This document shows, piece by piece, positions 16,320 through 25,267 of a DNA stretch of 64,000 nucleotides. The stretch is from JANOBD01 sp031411495 (lineage in GTDB: Bacteria > Planctomycetota > Phycisphaerae > Tepidisphaerales > Tepidisphaeraceae). Location of the stretch: the NCBI GenBank assembly GCA_031411495.1, contig JANOBD010000100.1, positions 62,001-126,000 of the forward strand. Direction: 5' to 3'. How positions within the stretch are numbered: position 1 is the first letter of the stretch; the number at the start of each line of letters is the position of its first letter. The notes beneath the pieces were generated by a model. The model did no database searches. It saw only the letters and a program-made list of their open reading frames with translations, and was not told where the DNA came from. The position numbers were made by a program, and so were the translations under genes.

Positions 16320-17360
16320 TCATTTCAGATTCAACTTCAAGACCCTGCCGCTCGTGCCGTCATAAACCAAAAACTCACCGGGCTTCCCCGGAACGGGCAG
16401 CAAACGATCCATCCGCAGAGACTTCGGATCGACTTCCTTCGATTTGAAGTCGCTGGCCGGCAGCGAACGGAACGCGTCGCCGTTCTGGATGAGCAGCGTG
16501 CTGTTCACACCGTCGCGATCGGACGCGAGCACGATCACACGCCCGGCCGCGTCGTTTGCGGCCGGCGAGATGGAGGCGATGGTGTCGTCGAACCGCGCGA
16601 CGTGGTGCACCGCTCCGCTCGAATCCACTGTGCGAATCCATCTGGAAGCGCGGTCGGTCAGGTAGAACGTTCCGTCGCCCGCGGCCGGCGAGAACTCCCA
16701 CGCGCCGTGCGTTGCCGTCTCCTGGATCGTGCTGAGGTCGATCTTCCGGATCGACAATTCCGGCTGCAGCGCCCGCAGGTGGTGGATGGTGATGATTCTC
16801 GCCGAATCCCGCTCCACGCGGACCGCCCACGCCCACTCCCCGCGCGCGAACAGCAGCGGGCCGCCGCTGGCGGTGATGAAGTCACGGTCGATCTGCTCGA
16901 GGGAAAACGTGTCGATCGTCGTGAAGATTTCGCCGTTCGCCGGGTTGAACGTTCCGATCGCCGCGATCGGCTTCTGCCCGTTGACGCCCGCGTAGCAGAA
17001 TGCCACGCGTTCCCCGTCCGCGGCGATGGAGGTGATTTGCCCGCGCGCCTTCGGCAGCGACATCGACTTGGCGATCGCATCGGACGTGAGCGCCGTCGGC
17101 TTCACCTGCCCGTCGACGATCTGCAGCAGCGTCGAGGTCGGCGACGAATCCGACTGCAGCACGAACACCGACTTGCCCGTCGGCACGAGCTGCGTCGATC
17201 GCTGGGAGGGCAACGTCACCACGGTTTCCAGTTCCACACTGCTGGGGATCGGCGACTCGGCCACCGCCATCAGTGCCGGCGGCTTGGCCGGTTCGGACTG
17301 GTCACACCCCGCAAGCGCGGCCGTGAGGAGCAAAAGAGAATGGGTGCAAAATCGTCGCAT
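16320..17360 (-). CDS. Lipoprotein of unknown function (beta-rich)
   Basis: A 346-residue protein with a canonical lipobox (AALAGC). The body is rich in short beta segments with repeated aromatic/Asp turns (for example SPAAGDGTFYLTDRASRWIR and FLVYDGTSGRVLKLNLK), which suggests a beta-propeller-like fold but is not diagnostic. No catalytic motif is visible. ATG 17360 starts directly before a typical signal peptide; the ribosome binding site is weak. It stands alone, with hairpins on both sides. Confidence 0.6.
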   Translation of the reverse strand: MRRFCTHSLLLLTAALAGCDQSEPAKPPALMAVAESPIPSSVELETVVTLPSQRSTQLVPTGKSVFVLQSDSSPTSTLLQIVDGQVKPTALTSDAIAKSMSLPKARGQITSIAADGERVAFCYAGVNGQKPIAAIGTFNPANGEIFTTIDTFSLEQIDRDFITASGGPLLFARGEWAWAVRVERDSARIITIHHLRALQPELSIRKIDLSTIQETATHGAWEFSPAAGDGTFYLTDRASRWIRTVDSSGAVHHVARFDDTIASISPAANDAAGRVIVLASDRDGVNSTLLIQNGDAFRSLPASDFKSKEVDPKSLRMDRLLPVPGKPGEFLVYDGTSGRVLKLNLK

Positions 17361-17565
17361 AGACCCGGGTTGACCATATCGAGAAATCGGCGAGGCGTCA
17401 TTGCTTCGCGCGACTCATTGAGGGTCGAACCATCGATTCTGCGCTCCGTCCCCTTAAGGTCAAACCCGGCGGCGTCCTTCTTAAAACCAGCCGATGGCAC
17501 CTTCAGCGCGTATCACGCCATTTCTCTCATCGGAGAAATGACCCCTTTTCCGTCCGCGACGTGAA

Positions 17566-17600
17566 AGAAGCCCGCAGATCGGGTCGATCTGCGGGCTTCT
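17566..17600 (-). terminator. Perfect 15-bp hairpin terminator
   Basis: Arms AGAAGCCCGCAGATC and GATCTGCGGGCTTCT with a 5-base loop lie 28 bases past the stop of the minus-strand gene ending at 17628. The minus strand continues TTTCACG after the stem. Confidence 0.75.
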
Positions 17601-17627
17601 GGCTTTACTTGATTTGCACCAGCCGAC

Positions 17628-19133
17628 TCAGCGACGGCGGCGACGCAGGAGTGCGCCTCCGGCCATCAGTGCCGACAGGCTCGTCGGTTCCGGGGCCATC
17701 AGCATCATCAGGCTTGCGCCGTTGGGGCTGTCGGCGATCGCGGTGAGCTGCGTCCAGTCGGCCTGGGTGATCTGGCGGGCAGTGAGATAGCTCTCCACGC
17801 GGGTCCACGGGATGTCGCCGACGTTTTCGCCGTAGAGGGTCTTGTAGAGCGTGAGCGCCGCCAGCAGCGAGCCGCGCGGGCCGGGGTGCTTGGTGTCGTA
17901 GCCGCCGTACAGGTCGGCCGCGAAGTTGAGCTTCTGCCAATTGTCGCCGACATGGGCGACGCTGGATTTGCCGGCGCCGATGAGCGCTTCCAACTCCGCT
18001 GATGCGGCGGAATAGTTCGTGTGGATGTCGGCCTGCATCTCGTTGGGGTCAGCGTATTGATAAGACGCAGGACCGTAGAGATTCGTGTCGGTGCCGAGGT
18101 ACGACCAGGTTTCGTACAATACCGGCTTGACCGCGGGGCTGTTGGCCTTGGTGAGGTTGTATATGGTTTTGGTGTCGGCCTTGAACTGGACCGGGTCGCC
18201 GAGCTTCGTCGTCGCCCCGGTGCTGAACTCCTGCATGATGACGTTGTTCCACGTCTGGCCGGCGGGAAGGTTGTTGATGTTGCCGGCGGGGTCGAGGCCA
18301 ATTTCAGTGATCTGATCCGAAAGCGAACGACTGTCGCCCGTCTCGGCGACGATGTACGGCCGTACGTGCAGATCGGCGAAGGCGATCTCGCCGATCGTGT
18401 CGGTCATGTTGTTGATCTGCGTGAAGCTGTTGCCGAAGAACAACAGGTTCTTCGCGGTTTCCGGCGGCGGCGGTGGTGGTGGTGGCGGCGGCGGCGGCGG
18501 TGCGGTGACGAGCTTCATCGTCAGGCCGTTCAGGAATGCCTGCTTGAGGAACGAGTTGTTGCTCGATGCCGTATCGACTGTGAGCCGGATGACGCCGCTC
18601 GACGTCGGCTTCACCGAAGGCAGCGTGAGGATACCCGATCGGTTGTTGCCGACATTGAGTGTGCCGCTGACGAGGTTGGAACCCTTGAGCGCGTACGACG
18701 TATTGATCGTCCGGCTGGTCGTGACCGAGCCGAAGAGCTTGAAGTCATAGTTCCCGGCCGGATCGAGCCCGCGGAAAGTGATCTCGCCCTTGTCGTACTG
18801 GCCGAGGGTCATGAACGAGTCGCGCGACGCATTGGTGCCAAAGAGCGAACCGGCTTCAGCAGTCGCGGCGGTGGTACCGTTGGTGTAAATGCCTTCGAAC
18901 GAATTGCTGACGTTCAGGGCCCACGGCAAGATCGCGCCGGTGGAGTAATTGACCAGCCGGGTCATCGAACTGGTCGAGATTGGGCTGGTGATGTTGTTCC
19001 AGTTTTTCCCCGTGGTGCTTGCGCTTTTGTACGAGTTGCTGCCGAAGTCGATACGAACTTCCTGAGCCAAGAGTGCCGGCGACGATGCAACCAGCACGAG
19101 CCCGGCCAACAGGCCAAGGCGTCTGTTTCTCAT
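17628..19133 (-). CDS. Secreted DUF4886 SGNH-like protein with polyproline linker and PEP-CTERM
   Basis: A 501-residue exported protein. The signal peptide ends near residue 24. Residues about 25-210 form a beta-sandwich-like domain. A run of 13 prolines (about residues 212-224) leads into the DUF4886 domain, which starts with LLFFGNSFT (about 231-239). The C-terminus is APEP plus a hydrophobic stretch and RRRRR, a PEP-CTERM signal. GGGAGA precedes ATG 19133; the longer frame from 19226 is rejected. It is related to 4478-5662 but lacks dockerin and has the extra N-terminal domain. Probably a carbohydrate esterase-like enzyme. Confidence 0.8.
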   Translation of the reverse strand: MRNRRLGLLAGLVLVASSPALLAQEVRIDFGSNSYKSASTTGKNWNNITSPISTSSMTRLVNYSTGAILPWALNVSNSFEGIYTNGTTAATAEAGSLFGTNASRDSFMTLGQYDKGEITFRGLDPAGNYDFKLFGSVTTSRTINTSYALKGSNLVSGTLNVGNNRSGILTLPSVKPTSSGVIRLTVDTASSNNSFLKQAFLNGLTMKLVTAPPPPPPPPPPPPPETAKNLLFFGNSFTQINNMTDTIGEIAFADLHVRPYIVAETGDSRSLSDQITEIGLDPAGNINNLPAGQTWNNVIMQEFSTGATTKLGDPVQFKADTKTIYNLTKANSPAVKPVLYETWSYLGTDTNLYGPASYQYADPNEMQADIHTNYSAASAELEALIGAGKSSVAHVGDNWQKLNFAADLYGGYDTKHPGPRGSLLAALTLYKTLYGENVGDIPWTRVESYLTARQITQADWTQLTAIADSPNGASLMMLMAPEPTSLSALMAGGALLRRRRR

Positions 19134-19809
19134 GTGTTCTCCCGAAAAGGTGACGGACGTATGGAGCCCGCGTCCGTCTGCAGTATCTACCCTAGACCGG
19201 GAAGTTGTATTCAGAACACGCAGCAAATGGAGTCAAACCCGCCGGTAGATCGGGTGAAAATGCGCTTGTGCGGGAAGATAGAGGCGATCTGGAGGACTTT
19301 GCGGGGCCACAACCTGTGTGCCGATCCATGGAGCAAGAACGTCAGAAGCCGGCCCGCCGGTTCGCTAACTTCTGATTGCGAAATCGAGTCGGTCTCCAGA
19401 AACGAAAAAGCCGCCCGGCGCGGCGGCCTTTGCACCCTTCATGTCGATCTGCCCTTGCGTGCTTCTGTCCTGATCGATTCGAGGTGTCCCTCGAATCGGC
19501 CGGCTCCGTTGGCGGTGTAGCTGAATCGACGATCGACTTCACGACCTGCGCCCCTTCGACCACGGCCGCTTTGCCGACGGCTGTCATCGAGATCGGTGCC
19601 TCGTCGAGCGGGCAGGCGAACCCTACCGGCGTCGGTCATCGTCGGTCATCGCAGTGCCCGCCTAATGGGTGTGAAGTATCTCTTTGTATCTCCCCGTGCA
19701 GATCGGTAGGAAGGTCCGTCACGTCACACGAATCACACGGTGGAATCCTCGATTCCACCACGAGCTCGCTTGAACGCTGGAATCGCGCGATCCGCGGACC
19801 GCCGCGCGA
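19134..19809. other. 676-bp stretch without a confident gene
   Basis: No frame here has convincing coding character. It contains a minus-strand terminator-like hairpin (19405-19431) and two other perfect hairpins: 19475-19498 (10-bp stem CGATTCGAGG) and 19739-19759 (9-bp stem GGTGGAATC). A 66-codon minus-strand frame (19439-19639) ends 8 bases before the first hairpin but has no recognisable product. The stretch could carry a small RNA or a degraded gene. Confidence 0.4.
19405..19431 (-). terminator. Rho-independent terminator, minus strand
   Basis: Read on the minus strand, a GC-rich stem (GCCGCC and GGCGGC, six-base loop) is followed by TTTTTCG. It lies 378 bases past the nearest annotated minus-strand stop (19810), so it may close an unannotated transcript or a long 3' region. 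Confidence 0.55.
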
Positions 19810-20115
19810 TCAGTGCCGCGCGACTTTGTCGAGCTTTCGGCCCACGGCGTTCTTCACGCGGTCGGCCAGGGTTGAGATAACCGCGTAAGCGTCGGCCCCG
19901 CGTTCCTCGATGATGACATCTCCCGAGCCACGCAAGCCGATGATTACCTTGACTTCCTTATCGTTTCCGCCTTTCGGGCCGTTCACATCGCGAAACTGGA
20001 GGTTGATGCTCGCGACACGATCTTCGTGCTGATTCAAGGCATGGGTGAGGCGCTCCATCGCGTGTTCGTTCAGGGCATCTGACGTGATTCCGTGCATCGT
20101 GAAACGGTCGGTCAT
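19810..20115 (-). CDS. HPF/RaiA-like ribosome-associated protein
   Basis: A 101-residue protein of the sigma-54 modulation/HPF family, which binds the 30S subunit and protects or dimerises idle ribosomes. The pattern is typical: an early helix with LNEHAMERLTHALNQ, a strand VASINLQFRDVNGPKGG, a strand KEVKVIIGLR, then DVIIEERGADAYAVISTLADRVKNAVGRKL. Length fits short HPF. AAGGAGA precedes ATG 20115. It is divergent from nuoD. Confidence 0.85.
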   Translation of the reverse strand: MTDRFTMHGITSDALNEHAMERLTHALNQHEDRVASINLQFRDVNGPKGGNDKEVKVIIGLRGSGDVIIEERGADAYAVISTLADRVKNAVGRKLDKVARH

Positions 20116-20181
20116 GTGGGTCTCCTTATGGCGGTGAGGCCGATTGCTACATGTAGTCTAGCTGCGAATTCCCTTTACACA

Positions 20182-20208
20182 GGTCAAAATCAAGTTTCTG
20201 TTTTGACC
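20182..20208. promoter_or_regulatory. Inverted repeat in the hpf-nuoD divergent region
   Basis: A perfect 8-base inverted repeat, GGTCAAAA and TTTTGACC, with an 11-base spacer lies between divergent genes, 67 bases upstream of the HPF start. Layout fits a dimeric regulator site; no regulator is assigned. Confidence 0.35.
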
Positions 20209-20385
20209 CGCGACGAATCGGCTCCGGGCGCGTGCTGGAACGTATTTTCGCGGAAAGTCTGAATGCAATTTGAGGCAAGCGATTCTTTCGACGCGAGTGA
20301 ATGCGTCCGCGCGTCGTTATCGCTGCATTCGAATGCCGATCGCCGGTTTGTCACTCGTGACCCGTTTTCCTAAGATCAATGTGCT

Positions 20386-21657
20386 ATGCCTTACACGCTC
20401 GAAGAAGTCCCCGCCGACATGCTCACCGGTGACCAGCGCATGGACGCGGGAAATCGCTGGACGCTGAACTTCGGCCCGCAGCACCCCGCGACGCACACAA
20501 CGCTTCGCCTGGTCCTCGAACTCGACGGCGAACGCATCCTCAAGTGCACGCCGCACATCGGCTACCTGCACAGCGGCTTCGAAAAACTCGGCGAGCATCT
20601 CAATTACAACCAGTACGTGACAATCGTCGATCGCATGGACTACTCCGCGCCGGTCTACAACGAACTCGCGTGGTTCGATGCGGTGGAGCGGTTGATGGGC
20701 ATCGAGCTCACCCCACGCTGCAAGGTGCTGCGCACCATCGGCGGCGAGCTGGCGCGCATCCAGTCTCACCTGCTGTGCGTGAGCGCTGCGGGCTTGGACC
20801 TCGGCGCCCTTACCGCGTTCCTCTACGTCTTCAACGCCAAGGAGCCGATCTACGACATCTTCGAACTCGCCAGCGGCCAGCGCTATCACAACAGCTGGCT
20901 GCGCGTCGGCGGCTTGAACATGGACCTGCCGGATCAGCCGCTCTTCGTGAAGCTGGTCAAGAAGTTCATCGACGAGACGATGCCCTACGCGCTCGGCGAA
21001 GTGGAAACGCTGCTGAACAAGAACCGCATCTTCCTGGACCGCACGCGCGGCGTCGGCGCGATCAACAAGGCCGATGCCATCGCCTGGGGCCTGACCGGCC
21101 CGATGGCGCGCTCCGCGGGCGTCCGTCGCGACCTGCGCAAGGATGAGCCCTACCTCTGCTTCAAGGACAGCTGGGACGGCAAGGGCGCGAAGGCCGTCGA
21201 CTTCAAGGTGCCGGTGATGGAGACCGGCGACGTGCTCGCCCGGTACCTGGTCCGCGGCGAAGAGATCCGCCAGAGCATTCACATCATACGCCAGCTCATC
21301 GACAACATTCCGGATGGCCCGGTCAACGTGAGCCCCGAAGGCAAGGAAGTCCTGCCGCCCAAAGATCAGGTCTACAGCAGCATCGAAGGACTGATCCAGC
21401 ATTTCGAGTTGATCATGACCAACCGCGGCTTCGAGCCGCCGATCGGCCAGGTGTACGGCTGCATCGAAACCGCCAACGGCGAACTCGGCTACAGCATCAT
21501 TTCCGACGGCACGAACAAGCCTTGGCGCGTCAAGACGCGCCCGTGCAGCTTCATCAACTACAGCTGCTTCGGAAAACTGATCGAGGGCCACACGATCTCG
21601 GAAGTGGTAGCGGTGCTGGGATCAATCAACGTGATCGCCGCGGAGCTCGATCGGTGA
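20386..21657 (+). CDS. nuoD: NADH-quinone oxidoreductase subunit D
   Basis: A 423-residue 49-kDa subunit of complex I. Its quinone-site region is recognisable from NFGPQHPATHTTLRLVLELDG near the start, then the HIGYLHSGFEKLGEHLNYNQ motif. The C-terminal block ends FINYSCFGKLIEGHTISEVVAVLGSINVIAAELDR. Length is normal (about 400-430). No other nuo gene touches it here; nuoE lies about 3.6 kb downstream. Its GTGA overlap with the next gene and a degenerate repeat of its own tail downstream are unusual. Confidence 0.95.
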   Translation: MPYTLEEVPADMLTGDQRMDAGNRWTLNFGPQHPATHTTLRLVLELDGERILKCTPHIGYLHSGFEKLGEHLNYNQYVTIVDRMDYSAPVYNELAWFDAVERLMGIELTPRCKVLRTIGGELARIQSHLLCVSAAGLDLGALTAFLYVFNAKEPIYDIFELASGQRYHNSWLRVGGLNMDLPDQPLFVKLVKKFIDETMPYALGEVETLLNKNRIFLDRTRGVGAINKADAIAWGLTGPMARSAGVRRDLRKDEPYLCFKDSWDGKGAKAVDFKVPVMETGDVLARYLVRGEEIRQSIHIIRQLIDNIPDGPVNVSPEGKEVLPPKDQVYSSIEGLIQHFELIMTNRGFEPPIGQVYGCIETANGELGYSIISDGTNKPWRVKTRPCSFINYSCFGKLIEGHTISEVVAVLGSINVIAAELDR

Positions 21658-22097
21658 ATCAACCGCCTCAACCGCCTTTGTTGCCTTACGAATCGAAGCA
21701 GCCTCGACAGCCGCGATTGGTGCGAGGAGATGAAACCGATTCAAAGACTTTGAAACCGAGTGACGTCGGTGCTTTCTTTGGAGGCATCTTCGTGGGGTCT
21801 TGGACGGTTCTGCTGTCGGTGTATCTGGTTGGCGCGATCCTGCAGCCAATTGCGCTGAAAATACCGGTGACGCGGAGCATTGCGCAGCGCGGCATGTTCG
21901 GTAGCGCCTTTGATGTAGTGGGAATACCGCTGATGGATGCAGCTATCAAGGTGGCATTGATGTTCGCGGTAGCATTGTTGCCGAAGCGTTACCGAGGTCT
22001 GGTCCGAACAGGTTTGTGCGGTTCGTTCGTCACCGCATACCTGACATGCTTCGGTTATGGCCGATGGTTTGCACCGCGTCACTATCAAGGCTTCTGA
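21654..22097 (+). CDS. Small membrane protein
   Basis: A 147-residue protein starting at GTG 21654, which overlaps the nuoD stop. A Pro/Arg-rich cytoplasmic N-terminus (about 35 residues) is followed by two or three hydrophobic segments (about 45-65, 88-108 and 115-135). No family was recognised. Codon use is less GC-rich than in nuoD. The gene is bracketed by the nuoD tail and a decayed copy of that tail, so it may be inserted sequence. Confidence 0.5.
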   Translation: MNQPPQPPLLPYESKQPRQPRLVRGDETDSKTLKPSDVGAFFGGIFVGSWTVLLSVYLVGAILQPIALKIPVTRSIAQRGMFGSAFDVVGIPLMDAAIKVALMFAVALLPKRYRGLVRTGLCGSFVTAYLTCFGYGRWFAPRHYQGF

Positions 22098-22107
22098 AAC
22101 CGTGTGG

Positions 22108-22224
22108 CGTGCAACTTTGCGAACCACCGCTCTTTCGCGAAACGGATCGAAGGGCGCACGATCTTGGAAGTGATGGCGGTGCGGGCGAGTCATCAACCTC
22201 ATCGCGGCGGAGCCGGATCGCTGA
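22108..22224 (+). pseudogene. Degenerate copy of the nuoD 3' end
   Basis: About 117 bases that align with the last 118 bases of nuoD (about 21540-21657), roughly 70-75% identical by eye, to a stop at the same place. Read in the nuoD frame, FAKRIEGRTILEVMAV corresponds to nuoD FGKLIEGHTISEVVAV. A one-base insertion shifts the frame before the end. It is not expressed as a protein of its own in any obvious way. Confidence 0.75.
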
Positions 22225-22266
22225 TTGTGAACACGTGTTGCAACGAGAGTCGCTTCCCGGGGAACA

Positions 22267-22848
22267 ATGCGCAAACGCTCTTTTCTTGTCCGCACCTTGC
22301 TGATGCTTTCATTGCTCATGACCGCGGCATTGGTCGCCCTTTGGATGCATAGTAAATTCGTCGCGATGGGCGTTCGACGTGTCGACACCGGCATTGCCGC
22401 GGATGGGCGAGCGGGTGCGATGGTCCATCAGTACGCAGTCGGATCGAATTCTGGATTCGTCTGCTTTGCCCATGTCAGAGCGGAATTGCTGGGAGAATAT
22501 CCGTCGACGCGTGTGCAATACTCGACATCGACGGAAGCGGCGGAATCGACTCGCCTGGAAGGTAAAGCGCCAAGCCTGCTGAAACACCTGGGCATTGACT
22601 GGCGTTTCGCCAATCGTTCGCAGGGTTCAGTCGCAACGGGAGACCGCTACATCTATTCGGAGACGTTCATTGAAGTTGGATACCGACTTTTGGTGCCATG
22701 CTCAGTGTTGCTGTGCATCGCGCTATGGTTCTGGTCGAGACGAATCGCCTGTCGAGCGATCAGCGGTCACTGCGTCGGATGCGGCTACGATCTTCGTGCC
22801 AGTGTGACTCAGTGTCCGGAATGTGGTTTGGCGATCGCGAATGAATAG
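22267..22848 (+). CDS. Membrane protein with C-terminal double-CxxC zinc ribbon
   Basis: A 193-residue protein with a membrane segment at each side: about residues 8-26 and 138-158. After the second one comes a short cytoplasmic tail with CVGCGYDLRASVTQCPECG, a zinc ribbon seen in many planctomycetal proteins. The loop between the helices (about 27-137) would be outside. ATG 22267 is preceded by a purine-rich GGGGAA. Function unknown. Confidence 0.7.
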   Translation: MRKRSFLVRTLLMLSLLMTAALVALWMHSKFVAMGVRRVDTGIAADGRAGAMVHQYAVGSNSGFVCFAHVRAELLGEYPSTRVQYSTSTEAAESTRLEGKAPSLLKHLGIDWRFANRSQGSVATGDRYIYSETFIEVGYRLLVPCSVLLCIALWFWSRRIACRAISGHCVGCGYDLRASVTQCPECGLAIANE

Positions 22849-23049
22849 GCGGGTGATAGCTGCGGCCCGCCGTTCAGGTGGTGAACTCTTGCAAGCGGAG
22901 CAGAGTGCAACTCTGTTACACGACGTCCGGAGTTTGCGGATATCGTCTTCGAGTGGCGGGGGCGGGACGCCGCACACGGGCTCTTCTGACGTCCGTCGTC
23001 ACCCCTCCAAATTTTGCGTGTAAGTGCCTCAACGAGACTACGATTCACC

Positions 23050-24111
23050 ATGCCTGACATCCGCATCGGCATCTCCGGCTGGACCTACGCGCCGTGGCGG
23101 GGCGTGTTCTACCCCGATGACCTCACGCAGAAACGCGAACTCGCATATGCGAGTTCGGTCTTCAACTCCGTCGAAATCAACGGAACCTTCTATTCCACGC
23201 AGCGGCCTGCAACGTTTCGCGGCTGGGCGAATGAAACGCCCGACGACTTCGTTTTCGCGGTCAAGGGCCACCAATTCATCACGCATCGCAAGCGGTTAGT
23301 GGATTGCGGGCCTTCTCTCGCCAACGTCTTCGCGCAAGGCGTGCTCACACTCGGCAAGAAACTCGGGCCCATCCTGTGGCAGTTGCCGCCGAATCTGCAA
23401 TTCGATGCGGGCAAGGTCGAGTCGTTTCTGAAGCTGCTTCCACACGACGCCGAAGCCGCTTCGAAACTCGCGGCACAGCACGAGCCGCGGATGAACGGCA
23501 AAGCCGCGTTCGCGATCGATGAAAACTTCCCGATCCGGCACGCGATCGAAGTCCGCCACGAGTCGTTTCGCGATCCGGCGTTCATCGAACTCCTTCGCGA
23601 GCACAAGGTCGCGCTCGTCGTCGCCGACACGGCCGGGCGCTATCCGCAGATGGAGGATGTCACCGCCGACTTCGTCTACTGCCGGCTGCACGGCGACGAA
23701 GCGCTCTACGCGAGCGGCTATTCCGATGCCGCGCTGGATGCGTGGGCGCGGAAGATCAAGACCTGGTCCCGCGGCGGCGAAGTGGATGATGCAAAGCGCA
23801 TCGGAGCGCAATCGAAAGCACGCAAGGGTCGAGACGTCTTCGTCTACTTCGACAACGACGTGAAGGCCCACGCGCCCTTCGACGCGGCCAACCTCGCATT
23901 CAAGCTCGGGATTCGCAAGGTGCCGCTCGTGCCGCCGATCGATCTGGAGACGATCGATGAGCGGGCGCGAAATGCGCCGCCCGCGCTTCGCGCGAGGTCT
24001 GCCAAGGCCAAGAGCATGAAGCTCAGCCAGACGCGCATCGCCAGGCGAATTGGGAAGCCTGTGGCCAGGAAGCCCGCGAAGAAGCCGATGACACGGAAGA
24101 AATCCGGATGA
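23050..24111 (+). CDS. DUF72 (YecE-like) protein with basic C-terminal tail
   Basis: A 353-residue TIM-barrel protein of the DUF72 family. The start IRIGISGWTYAPWRGVFYPDDL, then FNSVEINGTFYSTQRP and FAVKGHQFITHRKRL, is characteristic; HGDEALYASGYSD and VFVYFDNDVKAHAPFDA complete the barrel. The family usually ends after the LAFKL segment. Here about 60 residues follow, the last 35 of which are Lys/Arg-rich. ATG 23050 starts just before the first strand. The molecular role of DUF72 is unsettled. Confidence 0.9.
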   Translation: MPDIRIGISGWTYAPWRGVFYPDDLTQKRELAYASSVFNSVEINGTFYSTQRPATFRGWANETPDDFVFAVKGHQFITHRKRLVDCGPSLANVFAQGVLTLGKKLGPILWQLPPNLQFDAGKVESFLKLLPHDAEAASKLAAQHEPRMNGKAAFAIDENFPIRHAIEVRHESFRDPAFIELLREHKVALVVADTAGRYPQMEDVTADFVYCRLHGDEALYASGYSDAALDAWARKIKTWSRGGEVDDAKRIGAQSKARKGRDVFVYFDNDVKAHAPFDAANLAFKLGIRKVPLVPPIDLETIDERARNAPPALRARSAKAKSMKLSQTRIARRIGKPVARKPAKKPMTRKKSG

Positions 24112-24173
24112 ACCCCCGTGAGCGACGCGGCGTATCTCTTCCAGCGGCGTGATGCCGCGGAAGGCGGGTCGCC

Positions 24174-24887
24174 ATGCGTCCTTCGCTTCGCGCCACGGCG
24201 TTCTGGGGAATCGTATTGGGTTACGCAACGGTCGCTCACGCGTGTCGTGAGTACTCCGGCCCGCCGGACTCGGTCAGCGCGCTGCCGGGCCTCGCGTTCT
24301 TCCGGCCCGATCTCGTCCTGCTCTATCCCGTCCTCAGCGGCACGCTCGAACGGCCGGTCTACTCGCTCGCCGGCTACCGCACCGCGACCTGGGGATTCTC
24401 CATCCAGGCGAATCTGCTCGCCTCGATCGCGGCGGCGGTGTTCGGCTTCTTCACGTACGCGCTCTTTCAATACTCGCCGCTGTTCCTGTTCACGTTCGTC
24501 GGAGCACCGGTCCTCGCGTTTGTCGTGAAGCTACTCTGGTTCGGCCGCGTTCCTCGAGACGATGCATCCCGGCCGCGCATCGGCTGGTTCGCGCTCGCGA
24601 CGCTGCTCAGCACGCTCATCATCGCGACGTTGCCGCTGTGGATGTTCCTCCTGGGCACGAGTACGCAGTCGTGGGCACTCAAGACCCAGAACTGGAAAAT
24701 CCTCGCCGTGGTTGGCTGCCTGGTGGTGACGCCGATCGTTCACTTCGTACTGTTTTCGACACTCAAGCGAGATGCGCTCGCCGAACAGCGGCGCGGCTTT
24801 GAGGTCCTCACGCCCGTCGTGGCGATGCCGCTCGCGATCCCGGCCGAGCCGGATGAATCCGCGCCGCAAGGGGCCATTCCCATCTGA
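24174..24887 (+). CDS. Multi-pass membrane protein, unknown function
   Basis: A 237-residue protein. A signal-like N-terminal helix (residues 7-23) is followed by hydrophobic segments near 85-105, 107-125, 140-162 and 172-195, and a short Pro/Glu-rich tail. A cysteine follows the first helix (HACREYSGP), so lipid modification or a disulfide is possible but not clear. No family recognised. It precedes the small zinc-ribbon gene by 60 bases. Confidence 0.6.
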   Translation: MRPSLRATAFWGIVLGYATVAHACREYSGPPDSVSALPGLAFFRPDLVLLYPVLSGTLERPVYSLAGYRTATWGFSIQANLLASIAAAVFGFFTYALFQYSPLFLFTFVGAPVLAFVVKLLWFGRVPRDDASRPRIGWFALATLLSTLIIATLPLWMFLLGTSTQSWALKTQNWKILAVVGCLVVTPIVHFVLFSTLKRDALAEQRRGFEVLTPVVAMPLAIPAEPDESAPQGAIPI

Positions 24888-24947
24888 CGCACGCCCCATT
24901 ACTTGCCGAGCCGTCGCAAGCGCCGCAAGCCCCGCTATGATCCATGA

Positions 24948-25145
24948 ATGGCCGCTCAGAAAACCCGTACCTGCACCCGCTGCAAAAAGGAGTTCAGCCT
25001 CTACTCCGAACGCTGTCCGCACTGCGGCAAAGACTCGGTGGTGGGCACGCAGGCGCTGGGCGTATTGGTGACCATCGGCCTGCTCATGCTCACGCCGATC
25101 GTGATCCTGATCCTGATCTGGCTTTTCTATCGCAACGGTGCCTGA
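24948..25145 (+). CDS. Small zinc-ribbon membrane protein
   Basis: A 65-residue protein: an N-terminal zinc ribbon (CTRCKKEF, then CPHCGKD) followed by one membrane helix (about residues 37-60) and a short charged end. This is a common planctomycetal arrangement of unknown function. Position in front of nuoE is probably incidental; 122 bases separate the two. Confidence 0.65.
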   Translation: MAAQKTRTCTRCKKEFSLYSERCPHCGKDSVVGTQALGVLVTIGLLMLTPIVILILIWLFYRNGA

Positions 25146-25267
25146 GTCGACGCGTCGCGAGTGACGGCGAGCGGTGGACCCGATGCGTGCCAGCCGGTCG
25201 GCTCGATTTCGTGCCGCGTACACGGTCCTTTCGACCCGCAGCCGTTTCCCGCTATACTCACCGCCCC

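Noticed and set aside
19439..19639. 66-codon minus-strand frame ending just before a terminator-like hairpin
   Set aside because: Arg-rich composition, no ribosome binding site, no recognisable family; kept only as a comment on the empty stretch.
22104..22352. 82-codon frame beginning in the nuoD-tail copy
   Set aside because: Its similarity to NuoD is due to the decayed copy, and the frame shifts; not a gene of its own.
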